A DNA stretch of 64,000 nt, taken from positions 310,001-374,000 of the forward strand of contig CAJTCV010000001.1 in NCBI GenBank assembly GCA_910574805.1. Reading direction: 5' to 3'. Within the stretch, counting starts at the first letter, position 1, and each line of letters begins with the position of its first letter. This DNA is from Lachnospiraceae bacterium. GTDB lineage: Bacteria > Bacillota > Clostridia > Lachnospirales > Lachnospiraceae. The notes under the pieces are model-generated. The model had not been told where the DNA came from and did not search any database. It worked only from the letters and a program-made list of their open reading frames with translations. The translations under genes were made by a program, and so were the position numbers. This document shows positions 1 through 9,913 of this stretch, piece by piece.

Positions 1-184
1 GCTTCATCACTTCATATGCGGTCTCCTGATAAGACATCTGTGCAAATGCTCCGAGAGACAGCTCAAGCGCCGGAATCCGCTCCGGTACGAACAGTCCGCC
101 GTCGCAGGCAAGTCCCTGAAGGATCGCACGGGAAGCACTCACCCCGGACTGCCCGCCTCTTGTACTCTTATATAACAATTCCAT
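1..184 (-). CDS. thrC: Threonine synthase, N-terminal part (runs off window)
   Basis: The minus-strand frame opens with ATG at 184 and stays open to the window edge, giving about 61 residues. It begins MELLYKSTRGG and continues with an ASRAILQGLACDGGLFVPE stretch, which is the characteristic start of PLP-dependent threonine synthase, the enzyme that converts O-phosphohomoserine to threonine. Only the amino end is visible; the PLP lysine and the rest of the fold lie outside. A strong hairpin terminator at 233-263 separates it from the preceding gene, so it has its own transcription start nearby. The identification rests on the conserved N-terminal motif only. Confidence 0.85.
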   Translation of the reverse strand, partial: MELLYKSTRGGQSGVSASRAILQGLACDGGLFVPERIPALELSLGAFAQMSYQETAYEVMK

Positions 185-232
185 GACAACTCATTCCTTT
201 ACTTTTTCTCCCGACATTGTACCATACCATAC

Positions 233-263
233 AAAAAAAAGAAAGAGGCTTCCTGCCTCTTTC
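233..263 (-). terminator. Rho-independent terminator after the SleB-like gene
   Basis: A perfect 9-bp stem (GAAAGAGGC at 241-249 with GCCTCTTTC at 255-263) and a 5-base loop is followed on the minus strand by a run of eight T (the A run at 233-240). It lies six bases past the stop of the hydrolase gene. Confidence 0.9.
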
Positions 264-268
264 TTCTT

Positions 269-958
269 TTACATCGTATAAAAAATATGATTCCCATATT
301 CCAGCACCCGGTTCAGGGACTGGTCAAACCATCCGCTGCTGCTGTTCACAGCCCGGAAATACAGAGCGCCTGCGGAGGCATCCTCACCGTTCATGGCTCT
401 CGATACCGCTTCCACGGTATCCTGAGAGATACTGACCCGGTCGATCCTTCCATCCGATATGGGGGAAAACTGTGCTCTGCCGCCGTCTCTTTGATATACC
501 ACCTGAGACACGGTATTGGGGAAACGGTCGCTCCTCACACGGTTCATGACCACATTGGCCACCAGCAGCCTGCCGGTCTGGTCCTCGCCTCCGGCTTCTG
601 CCTCTACTATCTTTAGGAGCACCTGATACTCCTGAGCTTCCAGACTAAAGCTGCTTCCTGTGATCTGTGCCGGCACAGACGCAGTCTCAGCAGCCGGTTC
701 TTCCTCCACCGCAGGCTCTGCGGCTTCCGGCTCTTCCGGCTCCGGCTCTACAGCCGTCTCTTCCGCTGGTATATCTGCTTCGACGTTTCCTTCCCCTGTC
801 AGAACGTCCTCCTGAAAAGCGGTCTTGAGCTCTTCGGTCAGTGCGTCCTCTGCAGCATACACGGTCATGGACCCGAAGCTGCAGGAGTTCAGGGATGTCA
901 GGCTTGTCATGAGGACTCCTCCAAGGGCAAGCGCTGCACCCCGGCAGCATCTACGCAT
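269..958 (-). CDS. SleB-family cell-wall hydrolase, exported
   Basis: 229 residues. The start is hydrophobic and signal-peptide-like (about residues 1-35, with a Cys at 26 that could make it a lipoprotein), followed by an acidic Pro/Glu-rich linker (about 40-95) and a C-terminal hydrolase domain of the SleB/CwlJ type (about 105-229). The domain shows the family's catalytic-Glu region (KIVEAEAGGEDQTGR, then LLVANVVMNRV) and the FSPISDGRI segment. Such enzymes cleave peptidoglycan, often spore cortex. The long acidic linker suggests a vegetative cell-surface or spore-coat location rather than plain cortex lysis. It is monocistronic with its own terminator. The family is clear; the exact substrate is not. 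Confidence 0.8.
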   Translation of the reverse strand: MRRCCRGAALALGGVLMTSLTSLNSCSFGSMTVYAAEDALTEELKTAFQEDVLTGEGNVEADIPAEETAVEPEPEEPEAAEPAVEEEPAAETASVPAQITGSSFSLEAQEYQVLLKIVEAEAGGEDQTGRLLVANVVMNRVRSDRFPNTVSQVVYQRDGGRAQFSPISDGRIDRVSISQDTVEAVSRAMNGEDASAGALYFRAVNSSSGWFDQSLNRVLEYGNHIFYTM

Positions 959-1136
959 ACATACTCTCCTTTACTTTTTCATTGTCCGGCAAATCCGCCG
1001 GTTTTCCGGACGGGCATCTTCTGCCCTGCCGGTTACAAGTTGGCATTATAGCCCTGGACAACTTGTAATGTCAATATAAATGTTACGATTTTGTTAACTA
1101 TTATGAACAATTTTTTTCATTTTTATGACAGAATAT

Positions 1137-1180
1137 GAAAAAAAGAACGCTTTCCACAAAAAATTGTGAAAAACGTTCCC
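1137..1180 (-). terminator. Terminator of leuA
   Basis: On the minus strand a stem of about 15 bp with two mismatches (GAACGTTTTTCACAA / TTGTGGAAAGCGTTC) is followed directly by a seven-T run. It lies about 30 bases beyond the leuA stop. The rest of 959-1211 is AT-rich and shows no gene. Confidence 0.85.
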
Positions 1181-1211
1181 GTTTTCTGTCATAACTTATG
1201 GAGGATTTCTA

Positions 1212-2870
1212 TTACTGTACGGAATGGTTGATCGCCGTCAGCAGCGCATCGATGGAGGCATGGATGATATCCGGATCGATGGCAGCGCCCCAGTGGATCT
1301 TTCCGTCCGGTGTCTGGATCCCCACATAGGCGATGGCGCTGGAGCTGGAGCTTACGGTGAGTGCGTGCTCCTGATAAGTCACCAGCTTATAATCAAATCC
1401 GTATGCTTTTTTCAGAGCGTTGCTCACCGCATTCAGACGACCATTTCCAGTGGCGGTGGTCACCATTTTCTCACCCTCATAAAATGTGGTGATCTCTGTA
1501 GTAATCCCGTTTACCTGTTTGAAATGTACTTCCAGAATCTGATAGGGCGTCTTAATACCGACAAATTTTGCCTCGAATACCTGATAGATTTCTGCCGGCT
1601 GCAGTTCCTTGTTCTGCTCATCAGAGACGGCTTTTGCCGCATAACCCATAGCTTCGCGCATCTTCGGCGGCATGACGATCCCGTAATTTCTCTCCAGAAT
1701 ATAGCCCACGCCGCCCTTGCCGGACTGACTGTTGATCCGGATCACATCCGCGTCATAGCTCCTGCCCACATCCTGAGGATCAATGGGAAGATACGGAACC
1801 GTCCAGTGCTCCGGATGCTTCTCGTCGATCCATTTCATACCCTTGGCGATGGCATCCTGATGAGAACCGGAGAACGCCGCAAATACCAGCGCACCGCTGT
1901 AGGGATTGCGCTCGTTGACCTTCATGCCGGTATACTGTTCATAGCCCTCGCAGATTCCGTTCATGTCCGTAAAATCCAGACCCGGATCCACGCCCTGAGA
2001 ATACATGTTCATTGCCACAGTGACGATATCCACGTTTCCGGTGCGCTCCCCGTTGCCGAACAGCGTGCCTTCCACCCGGTCCGCCCCTGCCAGAAGTCCC
2101 ATCTCTGTATCTGCCACTCCGCAGCCCCGGTCATTGTGTGGATGAAGGGAGAGCAGAACATTTTCTCTGTATTTTAAATGTCTGCTCATATACTCGATCT
2201 GCTGGGCATACACATGGGGCATGGAATGCTGCACCGTCACCGGAAGATTGATGATGGCCTTTCTGTCTGCTGTGGGCTTCCATACATCCAGAACTGCATT
2301 GCATACCTCCAGAGCATATTCCGGTTCCGTCCCGGTGAAGCTTTCCGGACTGTACTCAAAGCGGTAATCTGCCCCCTCTTCCTCCGTCAGCTCCTTCAAA
2401 AGCTTTGCCCCTTCCACAGCGATGGCGAGAATCTCTTCTTTTGATTTATGGAACACCTGTTCTCTCTGAGACAGGGAAGTGGAATTATATACATGTACAA
2501 TGGCGTTCTTCGCACCCTTTAACGCCTCAAACGTCTTCCGGATGATATGTTCTCTTGCCTGCGTCAGCACCTGAACCGTCACATCATCCGGAATCAGACC
2601 CTGCTCGATAAGCGCCCGCAGAAACTCATACTCTGTCTCGGATGCTGCCGGAAAACCCACCTCGATCTCCTTAAAGCCGATTTTCACCAGAAGACGGAAG
2701 AAATCCAGCTTCTGCTCCAGTGTCATGGGAACCACCAGCGCCTGATTGCCGTCTCTCAAATCCACGCTGCACCATATGGGGGCACGGTCCACATACTCCT
2801 TCTGTGCCCATTCCATACATTTCTCAGGGGGCATAAAATACTGTCTGGTATACTTCCTGTAATCCATCAT
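1212..2870 (-). CDS. leuA: 2-isopropylmalate synthase
   Basis: 552 residues from the chosen start. It condenses acetyl-CoA with 2-ketoisovalerate, the first committed step of leucine synthesis. The N-terminal TIM barrel carries the metal-binding motif in RAPIWCSVDLRDGNQAL and the HPHNDRGCG metal-site histidines; the C-terminal third (from about residue 430) is the leucine-sensing LeuA dimer domain. The frame stays open upstream to 3062, but that stretch is the T-box leader; the start at 2870 (MMDYRKYTRQYF) has an AGGAG seven bases ahead (2878-2882). Length fits the longer leuA subclass of Firmicutes. It is regulated by the leucine T-box upstream and ends at a terminator at 1137-1180. Confidence 0.97.
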   Translation of the reverse strand: MMDYRKYTRQYFMPPEKCMEWAQKEYVDRAPIWCSVDLRDGNQALVVPMTLEQKLDFFRLLVKIGFKEIEVGFPAASETEYEFLRALIEQGLIPDDVTVQVLTQAREHIIRKTFEALKGAKNAIVHVYNSTSLSQREQVFHKSKEEILAIAVEGAKLLKELTEEEGADYRFEYSPESFTGTEPEYALEVCNAVLDVWKPTADRKAIINLPVTVQHSMPHVYAQQIEYMSRHLKYRENVLLSLHPHNDRGCGVADTEMGLLAGADRVEGTLFGNGERTGNVDIVTVAMNMYSQGVDPGLDFTDMNGICEGYEQYTGMKVNERNPYSGALVFAAFSGSHQDAIAKGMKWIDEKHPEHWTVPYLPIDPQDVGRSYDADVIRINSQSGKGGVGYILERNYGIVMPPKMREAMGYAAKAVSDEQNKELQPAEIYQVFEAKFVGIKTPYQILEVHFKQVNGITTEITTFYEGEKMVTTATGNGRLNAVSNALKKAYGFDYKLVTYQEHALTVSSSSSAIAYVGIQTPDGKIHWGAAIDPDIIHASIDALLTAINHSVQ

Positions 2871-2907
2871 GTTCATTCTCCTGTCCTGCTGTTTCATATT
2901 TTTCAGA

Positions 2908-3215
2908 AATAAAAAAAGCCTTTCATCCGGGGTTCTGACGACCCAGAGACGAAAGACAAACTGTCCTACGCGGTACCACTCTGATTTCATGAATGATCTC
3001 ACACACTTTACGGATACATAGGCTATATCCTTCCCTCTGTAACGGCAGGGACCCGTCTGCATCTACTCTCTTCCATGATCATACAGGAAAGATTTGGGAC
3101 AGCCGCTCCGGGGCGAGTTCCATACATCCTCTCTGCTGCCTCCCACCAGCCGGCAGCTCTCTGTAATCAAGTCCGAATGTACTATTCCCCATCCACGCAT
3201 TTACTTATTTCACTG
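2908..3215 (-). promoter_or_regulatory. T-box riboswitch, leucine specifier (leuA leader)
   Basis: The minus strand holds the conserved T-box sequence AGTGGTACCGCG (2969-2980). It is followed by a terminator hairpin (about 2918-2955) with a run of seven T before the leuA ribosome site. Upstream lie the Stem I landmarks, AGAGAGCTGCCGG near 3155 and GGAACTCGCCCCGGAGC near 3104-3120. In the latter, CTC (minus strand, 3115-3117) sits at the specifier position, matching leucine. Uncharged tRNA-Leu would stabilise the antiterminator and permit leuA transcription. The specifier assignment is by comparison with known leaders. Confidence 0.9.
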
Positions 3216-3221
3216 ATCTGT

Positions 3222-3250
3222 ATCATAACAAAAACCCCCGTAGTTGTCAA
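3222..3250 (-). promoter_or_regulatory. Sigma-A promoter of the leuA T-box transcript
   Basis: The minus strand shows TTGACA (3245-3250), a 17-base spacer and TATGAT (3222-3227), placing the RNA start near 3215, just ahead of T-box Stem I. The spacer overlaps the terminator of the upstream gene. Confidence 0.85.
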
Positions 3251-3265
3251 GCAGGAGTTTTTTAT
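3228..3265 (-). terminator. Terminator of the coiled-coil gene, overlapping the leuA promoter
   Basis: On the minus strand AAAAACTCC and GGGGGTTTTT (about 3231-3262) can pair around a roughly 14-base loop and end in a T run. It is a weaker hairpin than others in the window, and its sequence is shared with the spacer of the leuA promoter. Confidence 0.5.
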
Positions 3266-3303
3266 CTTTTGTAAACTGTCTTTTGTATTTTCACAGTCCC
3301 ATC

Positions 3304-3732
3304 TTAAGCGGTCTGTGTCTCCAGCCTTGTAATCCGCACCTCATGATCCTGCAACTGCTTCAGCATCATGGTGATGGTCTCCTGCTCATTCTTTATCATC
3401 CGATAAAGCTCCTTCAGTTCCCTCTGATCCTTCTGGATCTCTGCAAATTTCCTTTCGTTCTTCTTGTCAAAACGCTCCATCTCGTCCAGAAGCATGACTT
3501 CCGAATCATGGACCGATTTCTTGATCATGCCCGGTACCAGCCGGTCGATGATCTTCGGCACGCGCTCGTCGATAATCTTCGGCACACGCTCGTCGATAAT
3601 TTCAGGCACTCTCTCATCGATAATCCTGGTCGTGACCTTCGCGACAATATCGGGCATGAGTCTTACGACAACATTAGTTGTAACTTCTTCTGCGATCTCA
3701 CGGACTGCCCGCAGATCTCTCTCATCCAGCAT
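3304..3732 (-). CDS. Small coiled-coil protein with internal repeats, function unknown
   Basis: 142 residues, not recognised as a named family. Residues 30-65 contain three to four copies of a ten-residue unit resembling IIDERVPKII, visible in the DNA as 30-bp tandem repeats around 3546-3640. Residues 75-142 are charged heptad-like sequence predicted to form a coiled coil. There is no signal peptide or membrane segment. GGAGG lies seven bases before the ATG, supporting translation. The gene stands alone between the acyltransferase and leuA. Confidence 0.7.
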   Translation of the reverse strand: MLDERDLRAVREIAEEVTTNVVVRLMPDIVAKVTTRIIDERVPEIIDERVPKIIDERVPKIIDRLVPGMIKKSVHDSEVMLLDEMERFDKKNERKFAEIQKDQRELKELYRMIKNEQETITMMLKQLQDHEVRITRLETQTA

Positions 3733-3845
3733 GTGGACACCTCCCGTTTCTGGTTGTCTTTTTATTATCCTCCTGCTTCTTCATTATATACCATAAGCAT
3801 AGGATACACAACAAATATTTACATTTTCCGGCATCTTCCGACATT

Positions 3846-4949
3846 TTATTCCTCTCCGGGAATCTCGTGCTCTCCAGGAAGGAACAGCTCATCTGCCTTC
3901 TTTAATAACTCCTGTTCTTTCTTATATAATGCGGTCCTTTCATACCGGCGGCCTGCCTCCTGAAACAGCCATTGTCTTGCCAGTTCCACACAGGTACACA
4001 CCCCATATACCACTGCTCCCGCCATCGCTGCATAAATCACCGCCCAGTGGGTTCTCGCCACCCTGCTGGCACGAAACAGGTCCCACACCGCATAGCGGAT
4101 CAGATAGTTGTCATGGATCAGATAGACGCCGAACGCTGCGCCTGCTGTCTTCCGGATCACGTTGTCCAGACACCCCTCTCTCCATGGCATGTTTTTTACA
4201 CACACAAACAGAGAAACGGTTGCTGCCAGTGCCAGAGGTGAATTATAGTTCAGAAAATACCCCATATCTTCAAGATGCAGCTCCACAGACAGATAGACAC
4301 TGGCCAGCACGCCAAGGGAAGCCAGCACATATCCCCCCAGCCCATACCAGAAATACCTTCTCTCCTGCCGGGTGTGCAGCTTCACATAACCGGCCAGCAG
4401 CGCAAGAAACAAAAACCAGGACAGGTCCCGACCTGTAAATATGCCATACGTATCTGCACGAAAGATCATGTGATTCACGCTGAAGAAAAGTCCCAGAAGT
4501 ATCAGCAGGTACCGATACTGTCTCCTGGAAAGTCTGGCCGTCAGCATCCCGGCAAAAGGCATCAGAAGCACCAGTCCCATATAGACAGAGGCAAACCAGT
4601 AGTTACGCGACGATATGGGCAGGACCGCCGTCAGTACATCCCGGCCCGTCACTCCTTTCCAGCATCCCCATACCAGGCAGATCATCATAGAGTAAAAGGC
4701 CACCTGTCTCCACAGCCGCAGGATCCTCCCAGACTGAAACTCCCGGTCAATGGCAAAATATCCGGCAAGCATCACAAAGCAGTTCACATGCACAACGGAA
4801 AAAGACTGAATCAGATAGGAGAGAAAATAATTCACTGTTCCGTATCCCAGCTTTGCCGTCACTCTCCCGTGAAACAGACAATGCCCGACCACGATCATAT
4901 ACATGCACAGAATCCTGAGAAGTTCAAAATTCACCTGTCTTTTCTTCAT
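3846..4949 (-). CDS. Membrane acyltransferase (Acyl_transf_3 family)
   Basis: 366 residues from the ATG at 4949, which has GGAGG five bases upstream; the frame is open 12 codons further. It opens with the family hallmark FELLRILCMYMIVVGHCLFHG, in which the His is the presumed catalytic residue, followed by about ten hydrophobic membrane segments. Such enzymes move acetyl or other acyl groups onto exported sugars or peptidoglycan. It follows within about 35 bases of the large membrane protein upstream on the same strand, so the two probably act on the same envelope glycan. The charged tail (last 50 residues) is cytoplasmic. Confidence 0.85.
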   Translation of the reverse strand: MKKRQVNFELLRILCMYMIVVGHCLFHGRVTAKLGYGTVNYFLSYLIQSFSVVHVNCFVMLAGYFAIDREFQSGRILRLWRQVAFYSMMICLVWGCWKGVTGRDVLTAVLPISSRNYWFASVYMGLVLLMPFAGMLTARLSRRQYRYLLILLGLFFSVNHMIFRADTYGIFTGRDLSWFLFLALLAGYVKLHTRQERRYFWYGLGGYVLASLGVLASVYLSVELHLEDMGYFLNYNSPLALAATVSLFVCVKNMPWREGCLDNVIRKTAGAAFGVYLIHDNYLIRYAVWDLFRASRVARTHWAVIYAAMAGAVVYGVCTCVELARQWLFQEAGRRYERTALYKKEQELLKKADELFLPGEHEIPGEE

Positions 4950-4983
4950 GACAGCCTCCTTTCCTGTCCCCGGCAGATACATT

Positions 4984-7104
4984 TTACGGATACAGATTAT
5001 TTTCCGTCTTCAGCAGAACGCCCTTGTCCCCGTCCCGCACCACCACATGGACCTCATACCGGTCGTCCAGAGGATAACTGAGCCTGGGAATCATAAACCT
5101 CACCTGATCTGTGGGTGCCAGACCGGTATCATAGAGCATGGAATACAGCCCGTCCTCGTCCTGCTGCTGCCAGGTTCCCTGATACATCCTGCGTTTTCCG
5201 CTCTCCACACTCTCCATCCAGAGAAATACACTCTTCCCTTCCAGTTCCTCCGGCTCCATGTTCACTGTCCCCTCAAAGACGTCATACCGGTCATTCTCCG
5301 CCCTGTACGTTCTGTCCAGCACAGCCGTATCTCCATCGCTCTCCTTCAGTCCGGACATCTTGTAGTTCAGCGCAAACAGATCAAAGCTCCCCACCTGATT
5401 TACCTTGGAATAAGTGATAAAAATACCGTCATACGTATCCTGCAGATGCAGCATAATATGCTCCATCAGCGTACTGGAGATCAGCACTGCCCGGTCGCTC
5501 TGATAGAGTGAGGTCAGAAGGTTCTTCTGTTCATATGCTTCCAGATTCATCACCGTCTGCGGCGACTCGGTCTCCCATCCTCCCAGGGTAAAAATATTGA
5601 TCAGATAATCTTCCGGCAATTTTTCAAAAATGGAATAGCCCAGTTCCACCCCGTTATTGGTAAAAGGATCAAATGCATAATAGATTTCTTTTTTCCTGCT
5701 GATGGTATCATACAGACCGCGGAACGCCTGGCTGGGCTCCGAGCTCTGAACAGGAGGCTGAAATACCGGCGTCACCAGCATCCGGACACAGATTCCCACC
5801 GTCAGCAGTGCCCCTGCAAGGCAGGCCGCCGGAAATCTTTTTCCATCCAGTCTCTCTTCCCACCGGGCCGACAGCTCTTCCAGTGCACCGGACCAGACAA
5901 AGATCACAAAGCTCATCAGGCAGGCAGTCACCACAATAGGCAGTACCCGGTAGATCTTGATAAAATACAGATAGATGCCCAGCAGAGCGACATATGGATA
6001 ACATACAGCAATCCGGCCTCTTTTCCTCCCGACGCCGGAAAACGTGAGAAGCCAGATGAGCGTCACCAGAGCCCCCAGCAGAAACAATGGTTTTTTCCCG
6101 AGGATCACCAGATAATCCGCCAGATATTCCCACTGAAAAGGCCTGTCCTTCCGAAAATCCACGATGGACCGGAAGACCTCTGCCGTATACCGGTCGTGAT
6201 CCGCAATCAGCCAGTTCTCCAGATTGATGCAGTCCGTACGGGAGAGCCCCAGCGCTTCATAATCCGCCTGGTACTCGTCCCACTCCGGCACCCCGTAATC
6301 CAGGAGCCTCTGCCTTGCCCGGTCATACTCCCGGTAATGGGCTTCCCTGCTTCCCGGGGAATACACCAGCATATTTTCCAGAAGAATACTGCCGAACACC
6401 AGTACGAACGCCAGCACACAGGGCATGCAGTCCAGAAGGACAAAGCTTTTCCAGTTCCTCTCCTTCCACGCCCTTACCGCACAGGCAAGCCACATGCCAA
6501 AGGCCATCAGGCTCACCATGCCAAAGGCGTGAAAACGGATCCAGCTCCCCAGAAGCAAAAGCAGAACACCCATGGCTTCTGATATCCGGACTCGTCCTGA
6601 CCCTGTTCCGGCAGCCGGAGCTTCTGTCCCCCTGCGGAAAACACCGGACAGGAGTACATACCCTGCGGCCGTCACTGCCGCTGCCGTCTTCGTATACTGA
6701 AATTCCACATACAGAGGCTGTGCACACGCCAGCACCAGCATCACCGCCAGAATCCCTCCCACCCGCGGGGACCGGCCGATCCAGATCCATCCCACCGCGG
6801 AAAGAGATACGAAAATCAGTCCGTACATGATCAGCGTATACCAGTTCACCGCCGGTACAAGCGAATAGAACAGCTTCAAGATCCACCCAAAGCCGCTGTG
6901 CAGATAGATAAAATACTGTGTATACTCCCCATAGGCGCCTGACGCGATGGCCGCCAGGGTAAATTCATCATTGGATCCGTAAAACGGATGCAGAAACACC
7001 GCCGCATACACGACGACCAGCGCATGAAATATCAAAAACAGGCACTGCATCTGCCTGCCGGAATGCTTTCCTCTGTCCACTGTCCGCTCCTTCTTGTGCC
7101 GCAT
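4984..7104 (-). CDS. Large polytopic membrane protein, glucosyltransferase-like
   Basis: About 706 residues with roughly ten to twelve hydrophobic segments in the first 430 residues and a soluble, probably extracellular C-terminal part of about 280 residues. The first loop after membrane segment 1 contains HPFYGSNDEFTLA, an acidic motif placed as in GT-C type glycosyltransferases. I do not recognise a specific family. The start is uncertain: no good ribosome site precedes 7104 or nearby alternatives. It is transcribed with the acyltransferase at 3846-4949, suggesting lipid-linked glycan assembly at the membrane. Confidence 0.65.
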   Translation of the reverse strand: MRHKKERTVDRGKHSGRQMQCLFLIFHALVVVYAAVFLHPFYGSNDEFTLAAIASGAYGEYTQYFIYLHSGFGWILKLFYSLVPAVNWYTLIMYGLIFVSLSAVGWIWIGRSPRVGGILAVMLVLACAQPLYVEFQYTKTAAAVTAAGYVLLSGVFRRGTEAPAAGTGSGRVRISEAMGVLLLLLGSWIRFHAFGMVSLMAFGMWLACAVRAWKERNWKSFVLLDCMPCVLAFVLVFGSILLENMLVYSPGSREAHYREYDRARQRLLDYGVPEWDEYQADYEALGLSRTDCINLENWLIADHDRYTAEVFRSIVDFRKDRPFQWEYLADYLVILGKKPLFLLGALVTLIWLLTFSGVGRKRGRIAVCYPYVALLGIYLYFIKIYRVLPIVVTACLMSFVIFVWSGALEELSARWEERLDGKRFPAACLAGALLTVGICVRMLVTPVFQPPVQSSEPSQAFRGLYDTISRKKEIYYAFDPFTNNGVELGYSIFEKLPEDYLINIFTLGGWETESPQTVMNLEAYEQKNLLTSLYQSDRAVLISSTLMEHIMLHLQDTYDGIFITYSKVNQVGSFDLFALNYKMSGLKESDGDTAVLDRTYRAENDRYDVFEGTVNMEPEELEGKSVFLWMESVESGKRRMYQGTWQQQDEDGLYSMLYDTGLAPTDQVRFMIPRLSYPLDDRYEVHVVVRDGDKGVLLKTENNLYP

Positions 7105-7230
7105 TTTCAAAAAAGAAGAGGCCGCCGCAAAGGGTGCTCCTGCCTGTTTTCCCTCCGATCCCTTCCATAAAGATGCAGAGCATACAGGCAGGGATGCGTT
7201 TCACGACAGCCCCTTCCAGATCATATCCTG

Positions 7231-8815
<1,585 letters not shown>

Positions 8816-8844
8816 TCTTCCCCTGCTTTCCTACATTAAAATCC

Positions 8845-8857
8845 ACTTTAGTAAAGT
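8845..8857. promoter_or_regulatory. Candidate operator in the ilvN leader
   Basis: A 13-bp perfect palindrome, ACTTTAGTAAAGT, lies about 15 bases downstream of the predicted transcription start of ilvN-ilvC. Its position would suit a repressor. No protein is assigned. Confidence 0.4.
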
Positions 8858-8877
8858 ACAGTCTCATATACCAAAAT

Positions 8878-8906
8878 ATTGTATCAACGAACCAGATCTT
8901 TGTCAA
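8878..8906 (-). promoter_or_regulatory. Sigma-A promoter of ilvN-ilvC
   Basis: The minus strand shows TTGACA (8901-8906), a 17-base spacer and TACAAT (8878-8883). Confidence 0.88.
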
Positions 8907-8942
8907 CAGCAGAATTCCGGCCCGAACCGCCTGTCACTGCAT

Positions 8943-9812
8943 TTACAAAAGCGCTTTTATCCTGCGGATGTATTCCGGCGTCGTCCCGCAGCATCCGCCG
9001 ATCACAGACGCGCCGCAGGCCCGGAGCTTCAGCACATGTTCCGCAAAATCCTCCGCTCCCATGCTGTAGACTGCTTCTCCTGTCTGTGTGATCACCGGCA
9101 TCCCCGCATTGGGCTTTGCCAGCACCGGAATGGACACGGTCTCTTTCAGCTGCCGGATCACCGCCTCCAGCTGGTCCGGGCCCACAGAACAGTTCACGCC
9201 CACGGCATCCACGCCCATGGCTTCCAGAGAAGCGGCGGCTTCCGCCACTGTCCCTCCAAAATACAGCTTCCCGTCTCCCTCGCAGCTGAAGGAGATCATC
9301 AGAGGCAGATCGCAGACCTCTCTTGCCGCATCGCAGATCACCAACGCCTCATCCAGAGACAGAAGCGTCTCCGCCCCCAGCAGCTCCACCCCTGCCTCCG
9401 CCAGACAGCGGATCTGCTCCTTGTAAATCTCCATCAGCCCGCCGTAGGTCATGGGACCGTACGGCTCCATGGGCTGTCCCGTAGTGGACAGATCTCCCGC
9501 CACCAGCACTCTGTCCCCCACATTTTCCAGCGTCCTTCCCGCCAGTGTACGATTATACTCCTCTGTCTGTTCTGAAAGCCCCATATTTCCCAGAGAGATC
9601 CGGTTTGCTCCAAAAGTAGGAGCGTACAGGATCCTGGATCCGGCATCTGCATATTCCCGCTGCAGCCTTCCGATCACCTCCGGGTGTTCATATACCCACT
9701 GCTCTGTACACACGCCTGCCGGCATCCCCATACTGCGCAGACAGGAACCGGTCCCCCCATCCAGGAGCACCGGTCCTTCCTCTGTCAGCAAACGAAATTC
9801 TTCTCTTGTCAT
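8943..9812 (-). CDS. Homocysteine S-methyltransferase family protein
   Basis: 289 residues from ATG 9812; GGAGAAAG lies eight bases upstream, and the longer frame would overlap the exosortase gene. The single TIM-barrel domain carries the zinc ligands GVNC (about residue 203) and GGCCGTTP near the C terminus, and LLDGGTGS at the start. It moves a methyl group to homocysteine, making methionine. It equals the N-terminal module of MetH without cobalamin domains, so it may use S-methylmethionine or betaine-like donors, or work with a separate corrinoid protein. It has its own promoter at 9854-9882. Confidence 0.88.
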   Translation of the reverse strand: MTREEFRLLTEEGPVLLDGGTGSCLRSMGMPAGVCTEQWVYEHPEVIGRLQREYADAGSRILYAPTFGANRISLGNMGLSEQTEEYNRTLAGRTLENVGDRVLVAGDLSTTGQPMEPYGPMTYGGLMEIYKEQIRCLAEAGVELLGAETLLSLDEALVICDAAREVCDLPLMISFSCEGDGKLYFGGTVAEAAASLEAMGVDAVGVNCSVGPDQLEAVIRQLKETVSIPVLAKPNAGMPVITQTGEAVYSMGAEDFAEHVLKLRACGASVIGGCCGTTPEYIRRIKALL

Positions 9813-9853
9813 CTGTCTTTCTCCATTCACCGATTTTGTCCTTCTGACATCAC

Positions 9854-9882
9854 AGTATAGCACACCTGCCCCGGAGAAACAA
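9854..9882 (-). promoter_or_regulatory. Promoter of the homocysteine methyltransferase gene
   Basis: The minus strand shows TTGTTT (9877-9882), a 17-base spacer and TATACT (9854-9859), about 40 bases before the start codon. Confidence 0.65.
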
Positions 9883-9913
9883 TCTTTTACGCAGGGACAT
9901 TTTATCTGTTTTC

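Noticed and set aside
2871-3062. N-terminal extension of LeuA
   Set aside because: This stretch is the T-box leader with its terminator; the ribosome site supports the start at 2870.
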